A DNA stretch of 64,000 nt from Halalkalibacter urbisdiaboli (GCF_002156385.1 NZ_MVJM01000003.1:352751-416750); one strand, 5' to 3'. Shown: positions 1-8,687, numbered from the stretch's first letter. Notes: generated by a model not told the origin, from the letters alone. Numbers and translations: made by a program.

Positions 1-1784
1 TTGCGGGGGCGCTTTTCTTCGTAAAAGCTGGGATTATGGCATTATTTATGCGTATCCAGCTTATGTATCCTGAAATGAATTTCTTAAGTGGTCAAACATT
101 TAATGAATTCATTACAATGCATGGTACGATTATGTTATTTTTAGCAGCCACCCCATTACTATTTGCGTTTATGAACTTTGTTATTCCACTACAAATTGGT
201 GCTCGTGACGTAGCGTTTCCTTTTGTAAACGCATTAGGGTTCTGGATTTTCTTATCTGGTGGATTTTTACTTAGTTTAAGTTGGTTCTTCGGTGGTGGAC
301 CTGATGCAGGTTGGACTGCGTACGTTCCATTATCTAGCCGTGACTATGCAGGGCTTGGCCTTGATTTTTACGTTTTAGGTTTACAGGTTGCTGGTATCGG
401 TACGCTTATTTCAGCGATTAACTTCTTAGTTACGATCGTAAACATGCGTGCACCAGGAATGACAATGATGCGTCTACCACTATTTGTTTGGACATCATTT
501 ATTACATCAACACTTATTTTATTTGCGTTTACCCCACTTGCAGCTGGTCTTGCATTACTAATGCTAGATCGCATGTTTGATGGTCAGTTTTTCATTCCAA
601 ACATGGGTGGTAACGTAGTATTATGGCAACATATTTTCTGGATTTTTGGTCACCCAGAAGTTTATATTCTAGTATTACCTGCTTTTGGTATCATTTCTGA
701 AGTTATACCAGCGTTTTCTAGAAAGCGTCTCTTTGGATATACTGCGATGGTATTTGCTACGATGATTATTGCTTTCTTAGGATTCATGGTATGGGCTCAC
801 CATATGTTTACAGTTGGTATGGGTCCAGTCGCTAACTCAATTTTTGCAATTGCGACAATGACAATTGCAGTTCCGACAGGTATTAAAATCTTTAACTGGC
901 TCTTCACTATGTGGGGAGGGAAAATTACATTTAACACTGCAATGCTTTTTGCATCTTCATTCGTACCAACATTCGTATTAGGTGGGGTAACAGGGGTTAT
1001 GTTAGCAATGGCTCCAGTTGATTATTTGTACCATGATACTTATTTTGTCGTGGCTCACTTCCACTATATTATTGTTGGTGGTATCGTACTTGCATTATTT
1101 GCTGGATTATTTTATTGGTATCCGAAGATGTTTGGTCACAAACTAAATGAAACGTTAGGAAAGATATTTTTCTGGACTTTCTATATCGGTTTCCACTTAA
1201 CATTCTTCATTCAGCATTTACTTGGTTTAATGGGAATGCCACGTCGTGTGTTCACATACTTAGCGAATCAAGGCTTAGATACATTTAACTTTATTAGTAC
1301 AATTGGTACATTCTTCATGTCTGCTGGGGTTATTATATTAGTAATCAATATTATTTACTCAGCAGTTAAAGGTGAGCGAGTAACGGTTGCTGACCCATGG
1401 GATGCTCGTACACTTGAGTGGGCAGTTCCTACACCAGTACCTGAATACAACTTTGCTCAAACACCGCAAGTTCGTTCATTAGACCCATTATTCTATGAGA
1501 AAGTTCATGGTGATGGTACAATGAAGCCGGCTGAACCACTAGCGGATATTCATATGCCAAACGGTTCAATTTTACCTTTAATTATGTCAGTTGGTTTGTT
1601 TTTCGCTGCCTTCGGACTTATTATGACGGAAATGGATAATCCAATTATGAATGGCTGGGTAGTAATGGTGATTGGTTTTATCATTACATTTGGATCGATG
1701 TTTGTTCGATCTGTGAAGGAAGACCATGGTTATCATATTCCAGTTGAGCAAGTGAAGAAAGACCTTAAGAAAGGAGGAAACTAG
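1..1784 (+). CDS. ctaD: Cytochrome c oxidase subunit I (5'-truncated by window edge)
   Basis: Catalytic heme-copper subunit of the membrane terminal oxidase; it reduces O2 to water and pumps protons. The frame is open from base 3 through the left edge, so the true start lies upstream and the first in-frame Met (36) is internal. Visible family marks are the heme-a histidine in MHGT, the His-Tyr crosslink motif GHPEVYI near 650-670, the CuB pair in WAHHM near 795, and the heme ligands in HDTYFVVAHFHY near 1030-1065. The C-terminal extension with two extra membrane helices is typical of Bacillus caa3 subunit I. ctaE follows after 3 nt, so they are co-transcribed. Confidence 0.97.
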   Translation, partial: AGALFFVKAGIMALFMRIQLMYPEMNFLSGQTFNEFITMHGTIMLFLAATPLLFAFMNFVIPLQIGARDVAFPFVNALGFWIFLSGGFLLSLSWFFGGGPDAGWTAYVPLSSRDYAGLGLDFYVLGLQVAGIGTLISAINFLVTIVNMRAPGMTMMRLPLFVWTSFITSTLILFAFTPLAAGLALLMLDRMFDGQFFIPNMGGNVVLWQHIFWIFGHPEVYILVLPAFGIISEVIPAFSRKRLFGYTAMVFATMIIAFLGFMVWAHHMFTVGMGPVANSIFAIATMTIAVPTGIKIFNWLFTMWGGKITFNTAMLFASSFVPTFVLGGVTGVMLAMAPVDYLYHDTYFVVAHFHYIIVGGIVLALFAGLFYWYPKMFGHKLNETLGKIFFWTFYIGFHLTFFIQHLLGLMGMPRRVFTYLANQGLDTFNFISTIGTFFMSAGVIILVINIIYSAVKGERVTVADPWDARTLEWAVPTPVPEYNFAQTPQVRSLDPLFYEKVHGDGTMKPAEPLADIHMPNGSILPLIMSVGLFFAAFGLIMTEMDNPIMNGWVVMVIGFIITFGSMFVRSVKEDHGYHIPVEQVKKDLKKGGN

Positions 1785-1787
1785 ATT

Positions 1788-2420
1788 ATGGCCGGAACAA
1801 TTGATACTTCAAAAGGTTTGCCGTCTCATCCTGAGAGAGCGACTCTGGAAGCTAAAAATAAATTTCTCGGTTTCTGGTTCTTCCTTGGTGGTGAAACAAT
1901 ATTATTTGCGACGTTTTTCGGAACATTCCTAAGCTTACGTAATGGTACAGCTGATGGTCCAGCGTCACAAGATCTATTTCATTTGGATTTAGTTTTTATT
2001 ATGACGATGCTGCTGTTAACAAGTAGTTTAACAAGTGTTCTTGCGATGTTTGCGATGAAGAAAAACAACTTCAAAAGCTTAATCGGTTGGATGATTGTTA
2101 CCGTTCTTCTCGGACTAGGCTTCCTTGGCTTAGAAATTTACGAGTTTTATGTGTATGTGAATCATGAGGGACTTGGATTCTCCACAAGTGCATTTGCATC
2201 ATCCTTCTATTCTTTAGTCGGATTGCATGGTGCCCACGTAACGTTTGGTATTGCTTGGATTGTTGTTTTACTTTTCCGTTATGCCAAAACAGGAATTACA
2301 TTGACAAATGCGCCTAAGTTTTACCTTTTCAGTCTTTATTGGCACTTTATTGACGTAGTTTGGGTATTCATCTTTACTGTTGTTTACCTATTAGGAGTTG
2401 GAGGTGGAACACATGGCTGA
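1788..2420 (+). CDS. ctaE: Cytochrome c oxidase subunit III
   Basis: Membrane subunit III of the caa3-type oxidase, 210 aa with about five hydrophobic helices, the usual Bacillus size (shorter than the seven-helix mitochondrial form). The helix-4/5 motifs GLHGAHVTFG and YWHFIDVVWVFIF are diagnostic of the family. The ATG is preceded by AAAGGAGGAAAC inside the ctaD end. Its stop overlaps the start of ctaF, which implies translational coupling in the ctaDEF unit. Confidence 0.96.
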   Translation: MAGTIDTSKGLPSHPERATLEAKNKFLGFWFFLGGETILFATFFGTFLSLRNGTADGPASQDLFHLDLVFIMTMLLLTSSLTSVLAMFAMKKNNFKSLIGWMIVTVLLGLGFLGLEIYEFYVYVNHEGLGFSTSAFASSFYSLVGLHGAHVTFGIAWIVVLLFRYAKTGITLTNAPKFYLFSLYWHFIDVVWVFIFTVVYLLGVGGGTHG

Positions 2421-2757
2421 TAATTTAAGCCAACCATTTGAAAAAAGTGCGATGACACCTGAAGAAAGACGTCAAATGAAAAAAGAAATCAAAAAGCAAA
2501 TTATTGTGTTTGCTCTGATGATTTTCCTTACAATTCTCGCATTTTTAGCAATTGGTAGTGACCTTGTCCCACGTTCGTTTGGTGTACCATTTGTGTTAAT
2601 TTTAGCTGTGATTCAATTTATCATGCAGTTAGTATTTTTTATGCATCTTAAGGATAAGGATCATGGTTGGGCAACTGCCTTTATGATCTCTGGGATTTTT
2701 GTTACAGTTCCTACAATTGCAGCTCTTATGTTGCTTGTTGGAGTAGTAAAATATTAA
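2413..2757 (+). CDS. ctaF: Cytochrome c oxidase subunit IVB
   Basis: Small (114 aa) membrane subunit of the bacterial caa3 oxidase, with three hydrophobic segments and the family motif QLVFFMHLKDKDHGW. An in-frame TTG exists at 2398, but GGAGGTGG at 2399-2406 is a ribosome binding site correctly spaced for ATG 2413. That start gives an 8-nt overlap with the end of ctaE. A strong terminator follows 11 nt after the stop, closing the operon without the ctaG that follows ctaF in B. subtilis. Confidence 0.93.
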   Translation: MADNLSQPFEKSAMTPEERRQMKKEIKKQIIVFALMIFLTILAFLAIGSDLVPRSFGVPFVLILAVIQFIMQLVFFMHLKDKDHGWATAFMISGIFVTVPTIAALMLLVGVVKY

Positions 2758-2768
2758 TGATAGACGAA

Positions 2769-2799
2769 GTTCTCGCTGGCTGTCAGCGAGAACTTTTTT
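2769..2799 (+). terminator. Rho-independent terminator after ctaF
   Basis: Ten-base-pair perfect stem (GTTCTCGCTG / CAGCGAGAAC) with a 5-nt loop, followed by six T residues. It ends the cta operon. Confidence 0.93.
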
Positions 2800-2913
2800 A
2801 AGATCTTTACTTTTAAGATTTTAAGATTTGTTCATGATTTTGTAAAAGCAAATGGGCGTGTTTTAGTTACGTCATTGTTATAATAGAAGAAGTAGAAAGG
2901 AGCTGTATCTATT

Positions 2914-3471
2914 TTGAGACAAAGTGAACAGGATGTTTTACAAACTTCTCGTAAAAAGAGAAATTATAAACCATTTATTATTATTGTAACCATTGTCATT
3001 AATGGTCTTGTATTTATTCTTTCTGGCTTGCCACCCGTGGAGAACTTTAATGCTTTTGATGTTAAGATTCTTCCGCTTTTAAATGCGATTTTAAATAGTT
3101 TTACTTTTCTATTTTTACTAGCTGCTTTGATTGCAATTGTAAATAGAAAAATAACCATGCATCGTCGTTTTATTTATGCTGCATTTACAACGACAACTTT
3201 GTTTTTAGTTACGTATGTAGGGCACCACTTTTTATCTGAATCGACACCTTATGGTGGAACGGGTATTATGGCAGGAATTTATTACTTTATTTTAATTACA
3301 CATATTATTTTAGCAGCTATTATCGTACCACTTGCACTAACGTCTGTTACTCGTGCTTGGAACATGGAATTAGAGAGACATCGCAAAATAGCGCGTTGGA
3401 CAATGCCGATATGGTTATATGTGAGTTTAACGGGTGTACTCGTATACATTATGATTTCTCCATACTATTAA
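2914..3471 (+). CDS. ctaM: DUF420 membrane protein, cytochrome oxidase assembly factor CtaM/YozB
   Basis: 185-aa polytopic membrane protein with about five helices and conserved histidines in MHRR, YVGHHF, ITHII and ERHRKIARWT, the DUF420 signature. Members of this family (YozB/CtaM in B. subtilis, CtaM in Staphylococcus) are needed for maturation of heme-copper oxidase, probably at the CuB site. Translation starts at TTG 2914, with AAAGGAG about 11 nt upstream. It is a separate unit between two terminators, but its position right after ctaF supports the oxidase role. Confidence 0.85.
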   Translation: MRQSEQDVLQTSRKKRNYKPFIIIVTIVINGLVFILSGLPPVENFNAFDVKILPLLNAILNSFTFLFLLAALIAIVNRKITMHRRFIYAAFTTTTLFLVTYVGHHFLSESTPYGGTGIMAGIYYFILITHIILAAIIVPLALTSVTRAWNMELERHRKIARWTMPIWLYVSLTGVLVYIMISPYY

Positions 3472-3475
3472 AAGA

Positions 3476-3513
3476 AAAAGCAAGTTGAGTTCAAAACTCA
3501 ACTTGCTTTTTTT
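3476..3513. terminator. Bidirectional terminator between ctaM and the permease gene
   Basis: Twelve-base-pair perfect stem (GCAAGTTGAGTT / AACTCAACTTGC) with a CAA loop. Seven T follow on the plus strand, and an A-rich left flank gives a T-tract on the minus strand. It serves both convergent genes. Confidence 0.93.
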
Positions 3514-3548
3514 AGCATTTTTACATTATACGATAATTGTTTTTCTAT

Positions 3549-4607
3549 TTATATTTTGAAATTCATTTTTATAATCCCTGCTTCTTTAGCTGAGGTAAAG
3601 GCGATAACGATAAGTGGTCCAATAATAAAGCCCATTACCCCAAAGAACATTAATCCTAAGTACATAGCAATAAGTGTAGCCAAAGGTGATAATCCAATAT
3701 GATGGCCCATAACTTTAGGTTCCACTGTTCTTCTTATTATAAGTAATACAGCGGCCAGGATCAGAAGCTGTGTTCCTGTCCCGACATTACCGGCTATTAA
3801 CTGAAAAATCGCCCAAGGTGCTAAAATGACAATTGAACCGATAAGTGGAATAAAGTCGACGAGCCAAATGATAAATGCCATTAAGAGCGCAACTTCAGGA
3901 GCTATGATTAATAAACCAACTAATGAAACAATGAAGATGATAATACTAACTAAAAATTGAGCTTTAAAAAAGCCCCATACAACGTAAGAAAGCCGAGATG
4001 TCATAAAGTTTACCTTGTCTTTTGTTCTTTCGGATAGGTAAGCATATATTTTCTCTTTTATTCTAGGTAATTCAAGCATAAATAAAAAGAGTGCAATAAG
4101 GTAGACAATAAACGTTACTAAATAACCAGGTATACTTGAAATGACAGAGGTGACGTCCGTTATTAGATTTCGGTCACTAATCGTTGAACGTAACTCGTTT
4201 AACGCTCTTGTTACTTGAAGATTAATTTCTTGTACTACTTCTGGTGGTAACGTTTCGTATTTTTCTTCAAGGTCACGTTGAAAGTTCAGCCAAGCCCGAT
4301 TTAAATCATTTATATATTGTGGAAAGTTTTCAACAACATCGGTTCCTTGTGTAATGGCTTTTGTTGTTATAAAATAACCACTTAGTCCAATGAAACAGAC
4401 GAAGATGGTAAAGACAATCATAACAGCAATGTTTCTTTTCATTTTCCCTTTTCGGTGCAGTGTGTTTACAGCCGGAGATAAAATCAGTGCTGTAACCAAA
4501 GCAGCGATTAATGGAAGAGACACTGGTAAGATAAAATAGGCTGCTACTAGAAAAATAAGAATGGTTATTACGAGCACAATAGAACGTTTGGTAAAAAAAG
4601 CTGCCAA
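3549..4607 (-). CDS. AI-2E family transporter, YtvI-type sporulation membrane protein
   Basis: About 352-aa integral membrane protein of the AI-2E/PerM family. It shows two N-terminal helices, a soluble segment, and a C-terminal helical bundle with the motifs VDFIPLIGS and GPLIVI. The run RRTVEPKVMGHHIGLSP resembles YtvI, a mother-cell sporulation membrane protein; the substrate is not known. The frame is open to ATG 4679, but TTG 4607 has GAGAGGGG correctly spaced upstream, and a promoter-like TATAAT (4645-4650, minus strand) lies between the two. I therefore prefer TTG 4607. Confidence 0.75.
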   Translation of the reverse strand: MAAFFTKRSIVLVITILIFLVAAYFILPVSLPLIAALVTALILSPAVNTLHRKGKMKRNIAVMIVFTIFVCFIGLSGYFITTKAITQGTDVVENFPQYINDLNRAWLNFQRDLEEKYETLPPEVVQEINLQVTRALNELRSTISDRNLITDVTSVISSIPGYLVTFIVYLIALFLFMLELPRIKEKIYAYLSERTKDKVNFMTSRLSYVVWGFFKAQFLVSIIIFIVSLVGLLIIAPEVALLMAFIIWLVDFIPLIGSIVILAPWAIFQLIAGNVGTGTQLLILAAVLLIIRRTVEPKVMGHHIGLSPLATLIAMYLGLMFFGVMGFIIGPLIVIAFTSAKEAGIIKMNFKI

Positions 4608-4644
4608 TTTGAAACCCCTCTCTACTACATTAGAAGCTCTTTTT

Positions 4645-4673
4645 ATTATAGTATGAAACAACATAGATTGAAC
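4645..4673 (-). promoter_or_regulatory. Putative SigA promoter of the YtvI-type gene
   Basis: On the minus strand a perfect TATAAT (4650 to 4645) lies 17 nt from a weak -35 (GTTCAA). A transcript from here would begin downstream of ATG 4679, which supports the TTG start at 4607. Confidence 0.4.
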
Positions 4674-4777
4674 AGGCAAAACGATTGAAATTACTAAGAT
4701 TGTTCACATTTTTTCTAGAATGATCAGGTATCGGTTTATGATATAATCGTCGAAGGAGACATGATGGGAGTAATCAG

Positions 4778-5230
4778 ATGAAAAAAACGATATGGCTGCT
4801 TTTTTTGGGAATAACGATGGTGCTGTTGGTAAGTTGTAATAATGAGCCGAAAGCTTTACTAGAGGTTTCTGATGAAGAGGCAACACTAGTTTCTAATTTT
4901 GTTACGGATTACAAGATGACAATGGTTGAAGCAGTAAATAGTGGCGATTTTAACGAATTGGAATCTTATTTAATTACCAATAATAGCTTTTATCATTCTT
5001 TAAGACGTTATGTTAGTGATTTACAACGAGATAAAGTGAAAAAAAGGTTACTGCATTTTGAGGTTAAAAATGTATTTAAAACGGAAGATGGTCAATGGTT
5101 TGCCGATGCAAATGAGAGTGTGGAATTAGACGATAATAATCATATGAAAACGGAAGAACGTTTTGTCCGTTTTGAATTGATTGAAAAGGATACTCAATCG
5201 TTCCGAATTGTAACGATTAAAAAGCAATAA
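4778..5230 (+). CDS. Lipoprotein with TcaA/NTF2-like domain
   Basis: 150-aa protein with a short lysine-led signal peptide and a lipobox (LLVSC, Cys20), so it is predicted to be anchored on the outer face of the membrane. The rest resembles the NTF2-like module at the C-terminus of TcaA proteins: a helical start, then strands, with a pattern such as SDLQRDKVKKRLLHFEV. The ATG has GGGAG seven nt upstream, and TATAAT at 4742-4747 is a likely -10. The function is unknown. The NTF2-like assignment is by pattern only. Confidence 0.75.
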   Translation: MKKTIWLLFLGITMVLLVSCNNEPKALLEVSDEEATLVSNFVTDYKMTMVEAVNSGDFNELESYLITNNSFYHSLRRYVSDLQRDKVKKRLLHFEVKNVFKTEDGQWFADANESVELDDNNHMKTEERFVRFELIEKDTQSFRIVTIKKQ

Positions 5231-5263
5231 AACCTAGGGCTAAAAATAGCCCTAGGTTTTATT
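5229..5263. terminator. Bidirectional terminator between convergent genes
   Basis: Fourteen-base-pair stem (AAAACCTAGGGCTA / TAGCCCTAGGTTTT) with a 4-nt A loop. It contains the stop of the lipoprotein gene and abuts the stop of the YugN-like gene, so it works on both strands. Confidence 0.88.
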
Positions 5264-5609
5264 ATGCTTCTAAATTAGTTTTTAATAGTTCTAATTTTTT
5301 ATTGGACTTATCGACAATCGCTTTAGGAAATGTTTCGCCCTCATATTCAACACCATGAGGATAATAGTGTTTTCCTAAAATAGGTGTCATCAGTTTTACA
5401 ATAGCGTCATCATGTGGAATCTCACCCTCAACTGCATAGGCAGGAACACGAAGGTAATACACATCATCTTTTATGACCATTTTATAGTCAAAAGTTACGC
5501 GCTGGTAGTCCCACTGTCCAGCATGAACCAAACCAATTGATTCAGCGGCATGGCGTAGTGTTTCAAATCTCAATTCTTTATCTGCAATCTCAATGTGGTC
5601 AAATTTCAC
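5262..5609 (-). CDS. YugN-like family protein
   Basis: 115-aa soluble protein with no signal or membrane segment. The C-terminal part [15 protein letters not shown] and the general alpha/beta layout resemble the YugN-like family of Bacilli, whose function is unknown. Translation starts at GTG 5609 with AAGGAGGG about 7 nt upstream. It is convergent with the lipoprotein gene and divergent from the LysM-CAP gene. The family call rests on remembered similarity and is moderately sure. Confidence 0.65.
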   Translation of the reverse strand: MKFDHIEIADKELRFETLRHAAESIGLVHAGQWDYQRVTFDYKMVIKDDVYYLRVPAYAVEGEIPHDDAIVKLMTPILGKHYYPHGVEYEGETFPKAIVDKSNKKLELLKTNLEA

Positions 5610-5799
5610 CAGGAACCCTCCTTATTTCAACAAACATTTTCCTCTACTAATGATAGTATGAAAAGCTTTCACTTGCAACGAATTAATGGTGAATGTTTTA
5701 TGGCAAACCATTCTTTTCTGTTTTTTTTGCAGTTTTTTGCAAGATTTAATCAAATAAGGCCAAACTATTTACGAATAGATGACGTTAGGAGGAACAGAA

Positions 5800-6414
5800 T
5801 TGAAAACATTAGTAAAATCGATGGTACTTATAGTTGTATTAACGCTACCTGCCTTTGTTCAAGCTCAAACGACGACGACTCATACAGTAGCTCCAGGTGA
5901 CACGATGTGGAAAATTGCTGTTCGCTATCAGGTTGGATTGTCTGAGATTATTGAAGCAAATCCTCATATTCAAAACCCTAATTTAATTTATCCTAATCAA
6001 AAGATAACCATTCCACTTTCAGATAATGTTAAAAGATTAGAACAGCAAGTGGTCACCTTAACGAATCAAGAACGAGCAAAAAATGGGTTGTCGCCGCTTC
6101 GTGCAAATTGGGAACTAGCCCGTGTAGCTCGTTTCAAGTCAGCAGATATGAGGGATAAGAATTATTTTTCACATACTTCTCCTACATATGGCTCTCCATT
6201 TGATATGATGCGTAATTTTGGTGTTAATTATCGAAACGCTGCTGAAAATATCGCAATGGGACAACAGACGCCTGAACAGGTAATCCGTGACTGGATGAAT
6301 AGTGAGGGGCATCGAAGGAATATTTTAAGTCAAGATATTACTGAAATTGGTGTAGGCTATGCTCAAGGAGGCAATGGAAGACATTATTGGACGCAAATGT
6401 TTAGACGACCATAA
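5800..6414 (+). CDS. Secreted LysM + CAP (SCP/YkwD-type) domain protein
   Basis: 204-aa exported protein. Residues 1-23 form a signal peptide ending near AFVQAQ. A LysM module follows (HTVAPGDTMWKIAVRY to IYPNQKITIP), then a CAP domain with NQERAKNGLSPL, YFSHTSPTYGSPFDMM, AENIAMGQ, WMNSEGHRRNIL and the terminal WTQMF. LysM binds peptidoglycan, so it probably sits in the wall or spore coat; B. subtilis YkwD is similar. The ATG at 5779 lies upstream of the AGGAGG site; TTG 5800, 7 nt beyond it, starts directly at the signal peptide. Confidence 0.87.
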   Translation: MKTLVKSMVLIVVLTLPAFVQAQTTTTHTVAPGDTMWKIAVRYQVGLSEIIEANPHIQNPNLIYPNQKITIPLSDNVKRLEQQVVTLTNQERAKNGLSPLRANWELARVARFKSADMRDKNYFSHTSPTYGSPFDMMRNFGVNYRNAAENIAMGQQTPEQVIRDWMNSEGHRRNILSQDITEIGVGYAQGGNGRHYWTQMFRRP

Positions 6415-6434
6415 AAAAGAATAACAGCTATCTC

Positions 6435-6471
6435 GGTGTACCGCTCTAGTTATTATCGGTACACCTTTTTT
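6435..6471 (+). terminator. Terminator after the LysM-CAP gene
   Basis: Nine-base-pair stem (GGTGTACCG / CGGTACACC) with a 13-nt loop, followed by six T. Confidence 0.85.
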
Positions 6472-6503
6472 ATGAAAAGGATCTTTAAAGACAAGGAGGT
6501 TCT

Positions 6504-6524
6504 ATGAAAACTGTTTTAGTTTAA
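6504..6524 (+). other. Possible leader mini-ORF upstream of ylbC
   Basis: Six-codon frame (MKTVLV, stop) with a near-perfect ribosome binding site ACAAGGAGGT 4 nt before its ATG. It lies in the 293-nt gap before ylbC, just after a terminator. It may be a leader peptide, or the decayed start of a lost gene. The rest of the gap (6525-6707) shows only an imperfect inverted repeat around 6593-6633. Confidence 0.25.
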
Positions 6525-6707
6525 CAACGACATTATGACAAAGTAAAATTTTCTTATTTGTTTCCTGTATGTAGAAATTTTAAAACACAATAGAACCTTT
6601 CGACACCTTCATTTAAGCAGTGACAGAAGGTTACATAGTTAGTGAAAGGAAAAGCTATCTTTCATTGCGAAATAGTTTTGTAAGAACATAAGGAAAGAGG
6701 CGAAGAC

Positions 6708-7796
6708 ATGAAAAGAAGAATCGTTCTTGCGGCTTTTTTAGTGTTGTTTTTATCTGTTTCACTATTTGAATTTTTTTTCGAAGATAAAGTGAAAAAATGG
6801 TTTAATCAAACGAGTGATGAAAGGATTGAAGTTGAGGTAGCGGAATTGCAAAATGAAGAGGTAATGGCAAGCGTGCCAGAAACGAAAAGAGAAGAAGAGA
6901 ACATTGTACAAAGACTTGAAGAAGGTGATTTAATTGGCGAAGAAAGTCAAGATATTTTAAAAGAATATGGAGAGCCTGTACGAATCGACCTTTCTGCGTA
7001 TGGATATGAGTGGTGGATCTATCATTTATCTAATGAAACATTCTTTCAAGTTGGTATTGAAGATGATAAAGTAGTAACGGTCTATCTTTCTGGAAGAGGA
7101 TTTGAGAAAAATTCAGTTTTGGGAGAAACCTATGAAAATTTGCAGGAAACACTAAACTTTCAACAAGAAGTAACTGTTAAAGCTGGACATGGAACTTACA
7201 AATTTGAGCTGACAGAAGATGATTTACGAATGAGACCTCTTACGAAAGATGGCGAAAACTGGGTTCAGCTATATTTTGATACGTATACTGAAGAATTAAT
7301 GAGCATGCGTTTAATGAATGAAGAGGTTTTGATTAACCAGAGACCGTATTCTATCTCTTACCGTGGAACACTTCCGGAATTAAAAGAATTTAGTGAAGAA
7401 GAGTGGAAAAAGATCGAAGCAGGCAATGAAAAACAAATTTTTGAATTAACAAATATTATTAGAAAAAAGCATCAACTTGAACCTTTTGAATGGGAAGAAG
7501 AAGTTGCGGAAGTTGCTTTTGCCCATAGTAAGGATATGAGTGATGATGATTATTTTTCCCACACTTCTCCTACGAAGGGGAAATTATCGGACCGATTCGT
7601 TCAAGGAGATGTCCCTTTTAAGTTAGCTGGTGAAAACATTGCAGCTAAATATGTAGATGGACTTGCAGCGGTAGAAGGTTGGTTAAATAGTGAGGGTCAC
7701 CGTGTTAATCTTCTTCATGAGGAATTTACACATTTGGGTGTTGGAGTGTATAGAGATTATTATACGCAAAACTTTATGACACCGTGGCAACCATAA
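6708..7796 (+). CDS. ylbC: CAP-domain protein YlbC with CAP-associated N-terminal domain
   Basis: 362-aa protein with one N-terminal membrane anchor or signal (residues 5-25). A CAP-associated domain follows (about 60-215, with LLG-type loops such as YGEPVRIDLSAYGYEWWIY). The C-terminal CAP domain (about 240-362) carries LTNIIRKKHQLEPFEW, YFSHTSPTKG, AGENIAAKY and WLNSEGHRVNLL. This domain order matches YlbC of the ylb cluster. The biochemical role is unknown. It is a stand-alone unit, with a terminator after it. Confidence 0.9.
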   Translation: MKRRIVLAAFLVLFLSVSLFEFFFEDKVKKWFNQTSDERIEVEVAELQNEEVMASVPETKREEENIVQRLEEGDLIGEESQDILKEYGEPVRIDLSAYGYEWWIYHLSNETFFQVGIEDDKVVTVYLSGRGFEKNSVLGETYENLQETLNFQQEVTVKAGHGTYKFELTEDDLRMRPLTKDGENWVQLYFDTYTEELMSMRLMNEEVLINQRPYSISYRGTLPELKEFSEEEWKKIEAGNEKQIFELTNIIRKKHQLEPFEWEEEVAEVAFAHSKDMSDDDYFSHTSPTKGKLSDRFVQGDVPFKLAGENIAAKYVDGLAAVEGWLNSEGHRVNLLHEEFTHLGVGVYRDYYTQNFMTPWQP

Positions 7797-7824
7797 TTGG
7801 AATATTTAATAAGTATTTAACGCT

Positions 7825-7851
7825 AAAACACTTGGATATCCAAGTGTTTTT
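7825..7851 (+). terminator. Terminator after ylbC
   Basis: Perfect palindrome AAAACACTTGG / CCAAGTGTTTT with an ATAT loop, ending in a T-rich tract. Confidence 0.8.
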
Positions 7852-7977
7852 CTGATTAGATGCAGTTTTGAATGTACTCGATAAAAAAACATCAAAATTT
7901 TTAAAAATGGGCGAACAACGGACTGGGCGTCTTTGTAGACTATAGTAAGAATGTAAAGGAAGGGGAGGGTGCGTAAG

Positions 7978-8415
7978 ATGGTACAAAAGGAAAACTTACA
8001 TCCTTCTGTTAAGCAATTTAAAGAATTTGTTCATCAACACCCTTTAATTATGAAGGAAGTGTCAAACCAGAAAAAGTCTTTACAAGAGTTTTTCGAAGAG
8101 TGGTCAGTACTAGGACCAGAGCATGAGCAATGGGAGCAATACAAATTAAACAGTGAGTCAGAAACTAAAAGCGTAGAACAGCCAGAGAGTGAATCAGATT
8201 CAGAAGAAGGGAATTCTAAAGGTCTAAATGAAACCTTTGGTCAACTTTTTAACGTTCTTAAACAAATGAATGTTCAGGATTTACAAGCCCATCTCTCTCA
8301 ATTTAGCTCAGTATTAGCAAACATTCAACAGGTGATGCAGTCTTTCCAACGTCCAACTTCCGACAAACAGAATCATCAACAAGATTCAGACCCATTTTCT
8401 TTCAGACGAGATTAG
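7978..8415 (+). CDS. ylbD: YlbD, spore coat-associated protein
   Basis: 145-aa hydrophilic protein. It has an N-terminal helix pair (HPSVKQFKEFVHQHP), an acidic Ser/Glu linker and a Gln-rich C-terminus ending DPFSFRRD, like YlbD, which is listed as a coat protein in B. subtilis. ATG 7978 is chosen over GTG 7969 because GGGGAGG ends at 7967, 10 nt before the ATG. ylbE follows 14 nt downstream, so the two form a small operon. Confidence 0.85.
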   Translation: MVQKENLHPSVKQFKEFVHQHPLIMKEVSNQKKSLQEFFEEWSVLGPEHEQWEQYKLNSESETKSVEQPESESDSEEGNSKGLNETFGQLFNVLKQMNVQDLQAHLSQFSSVLANIQQVMQSFQRPTSDKQNHQQDSDPFSFRRD

Positions 8416-8429
8416 AGGAGGGAAGCCTA

Positions 8430-8687
8430 ATGAGAGTAGAGGTTCAAAGATTTTTAGAACAGAAGCCGGAATTAAGACAATATATAAGGTTACACCCTAT
8501 CTGGTATCGTAAATTAAGTAGAAATCCCGGCGAGTTATCTAATTTGGAAAAGGAAGCAAATTATTTTTATGGTCGTACGCTCCCACAGCGTGTGGAAAAA
8601 GTACAAAATAATTTAGGGCTAGTAATGATGTTAATGGAAATGCTACAGCAAACAAATTTCAATCAAAACGAGGGGTCAGCTCATTAG
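8430..8687 (+). CDS. ylbE: YlbE-like protein
   Basis: 85-aa protein beginning MRVEVQRFLEQKPELRQYIR, with a conserved LHPIWYRKLSRNP core, the pattern of the YlbE-like family restricted to Bacilli. No function is known. It has a strong binding site (GAGGAGGG) and sits directly behind ylbD. Conservation of the ylbD-ylbE pair suggests a shared, probably sporulation-linked role. Confidence 0.88.
   Translation: MRVEVQRFLEQKPELRQYIRLHPIWYRKLSRNPGELSNLEKEANYFYGRTLPQRVEKVQNNLGLVMMLMEMLQQTNFNQNEGSAH

Noticed and set aside
4761-4781. Tiny frame MMGVIR overlapping the lipoprotein ATG
   Set aside because: The AAGGAG site is too close to its first ATG, and the lipoprotein ATG has its own GGGAG site.
4704-4886. 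Minus-strand open frame over the lipoprotein gene start
   Set aside because: Shadow frame; the plus strand carries a signal peptide, lipobox and RBS.
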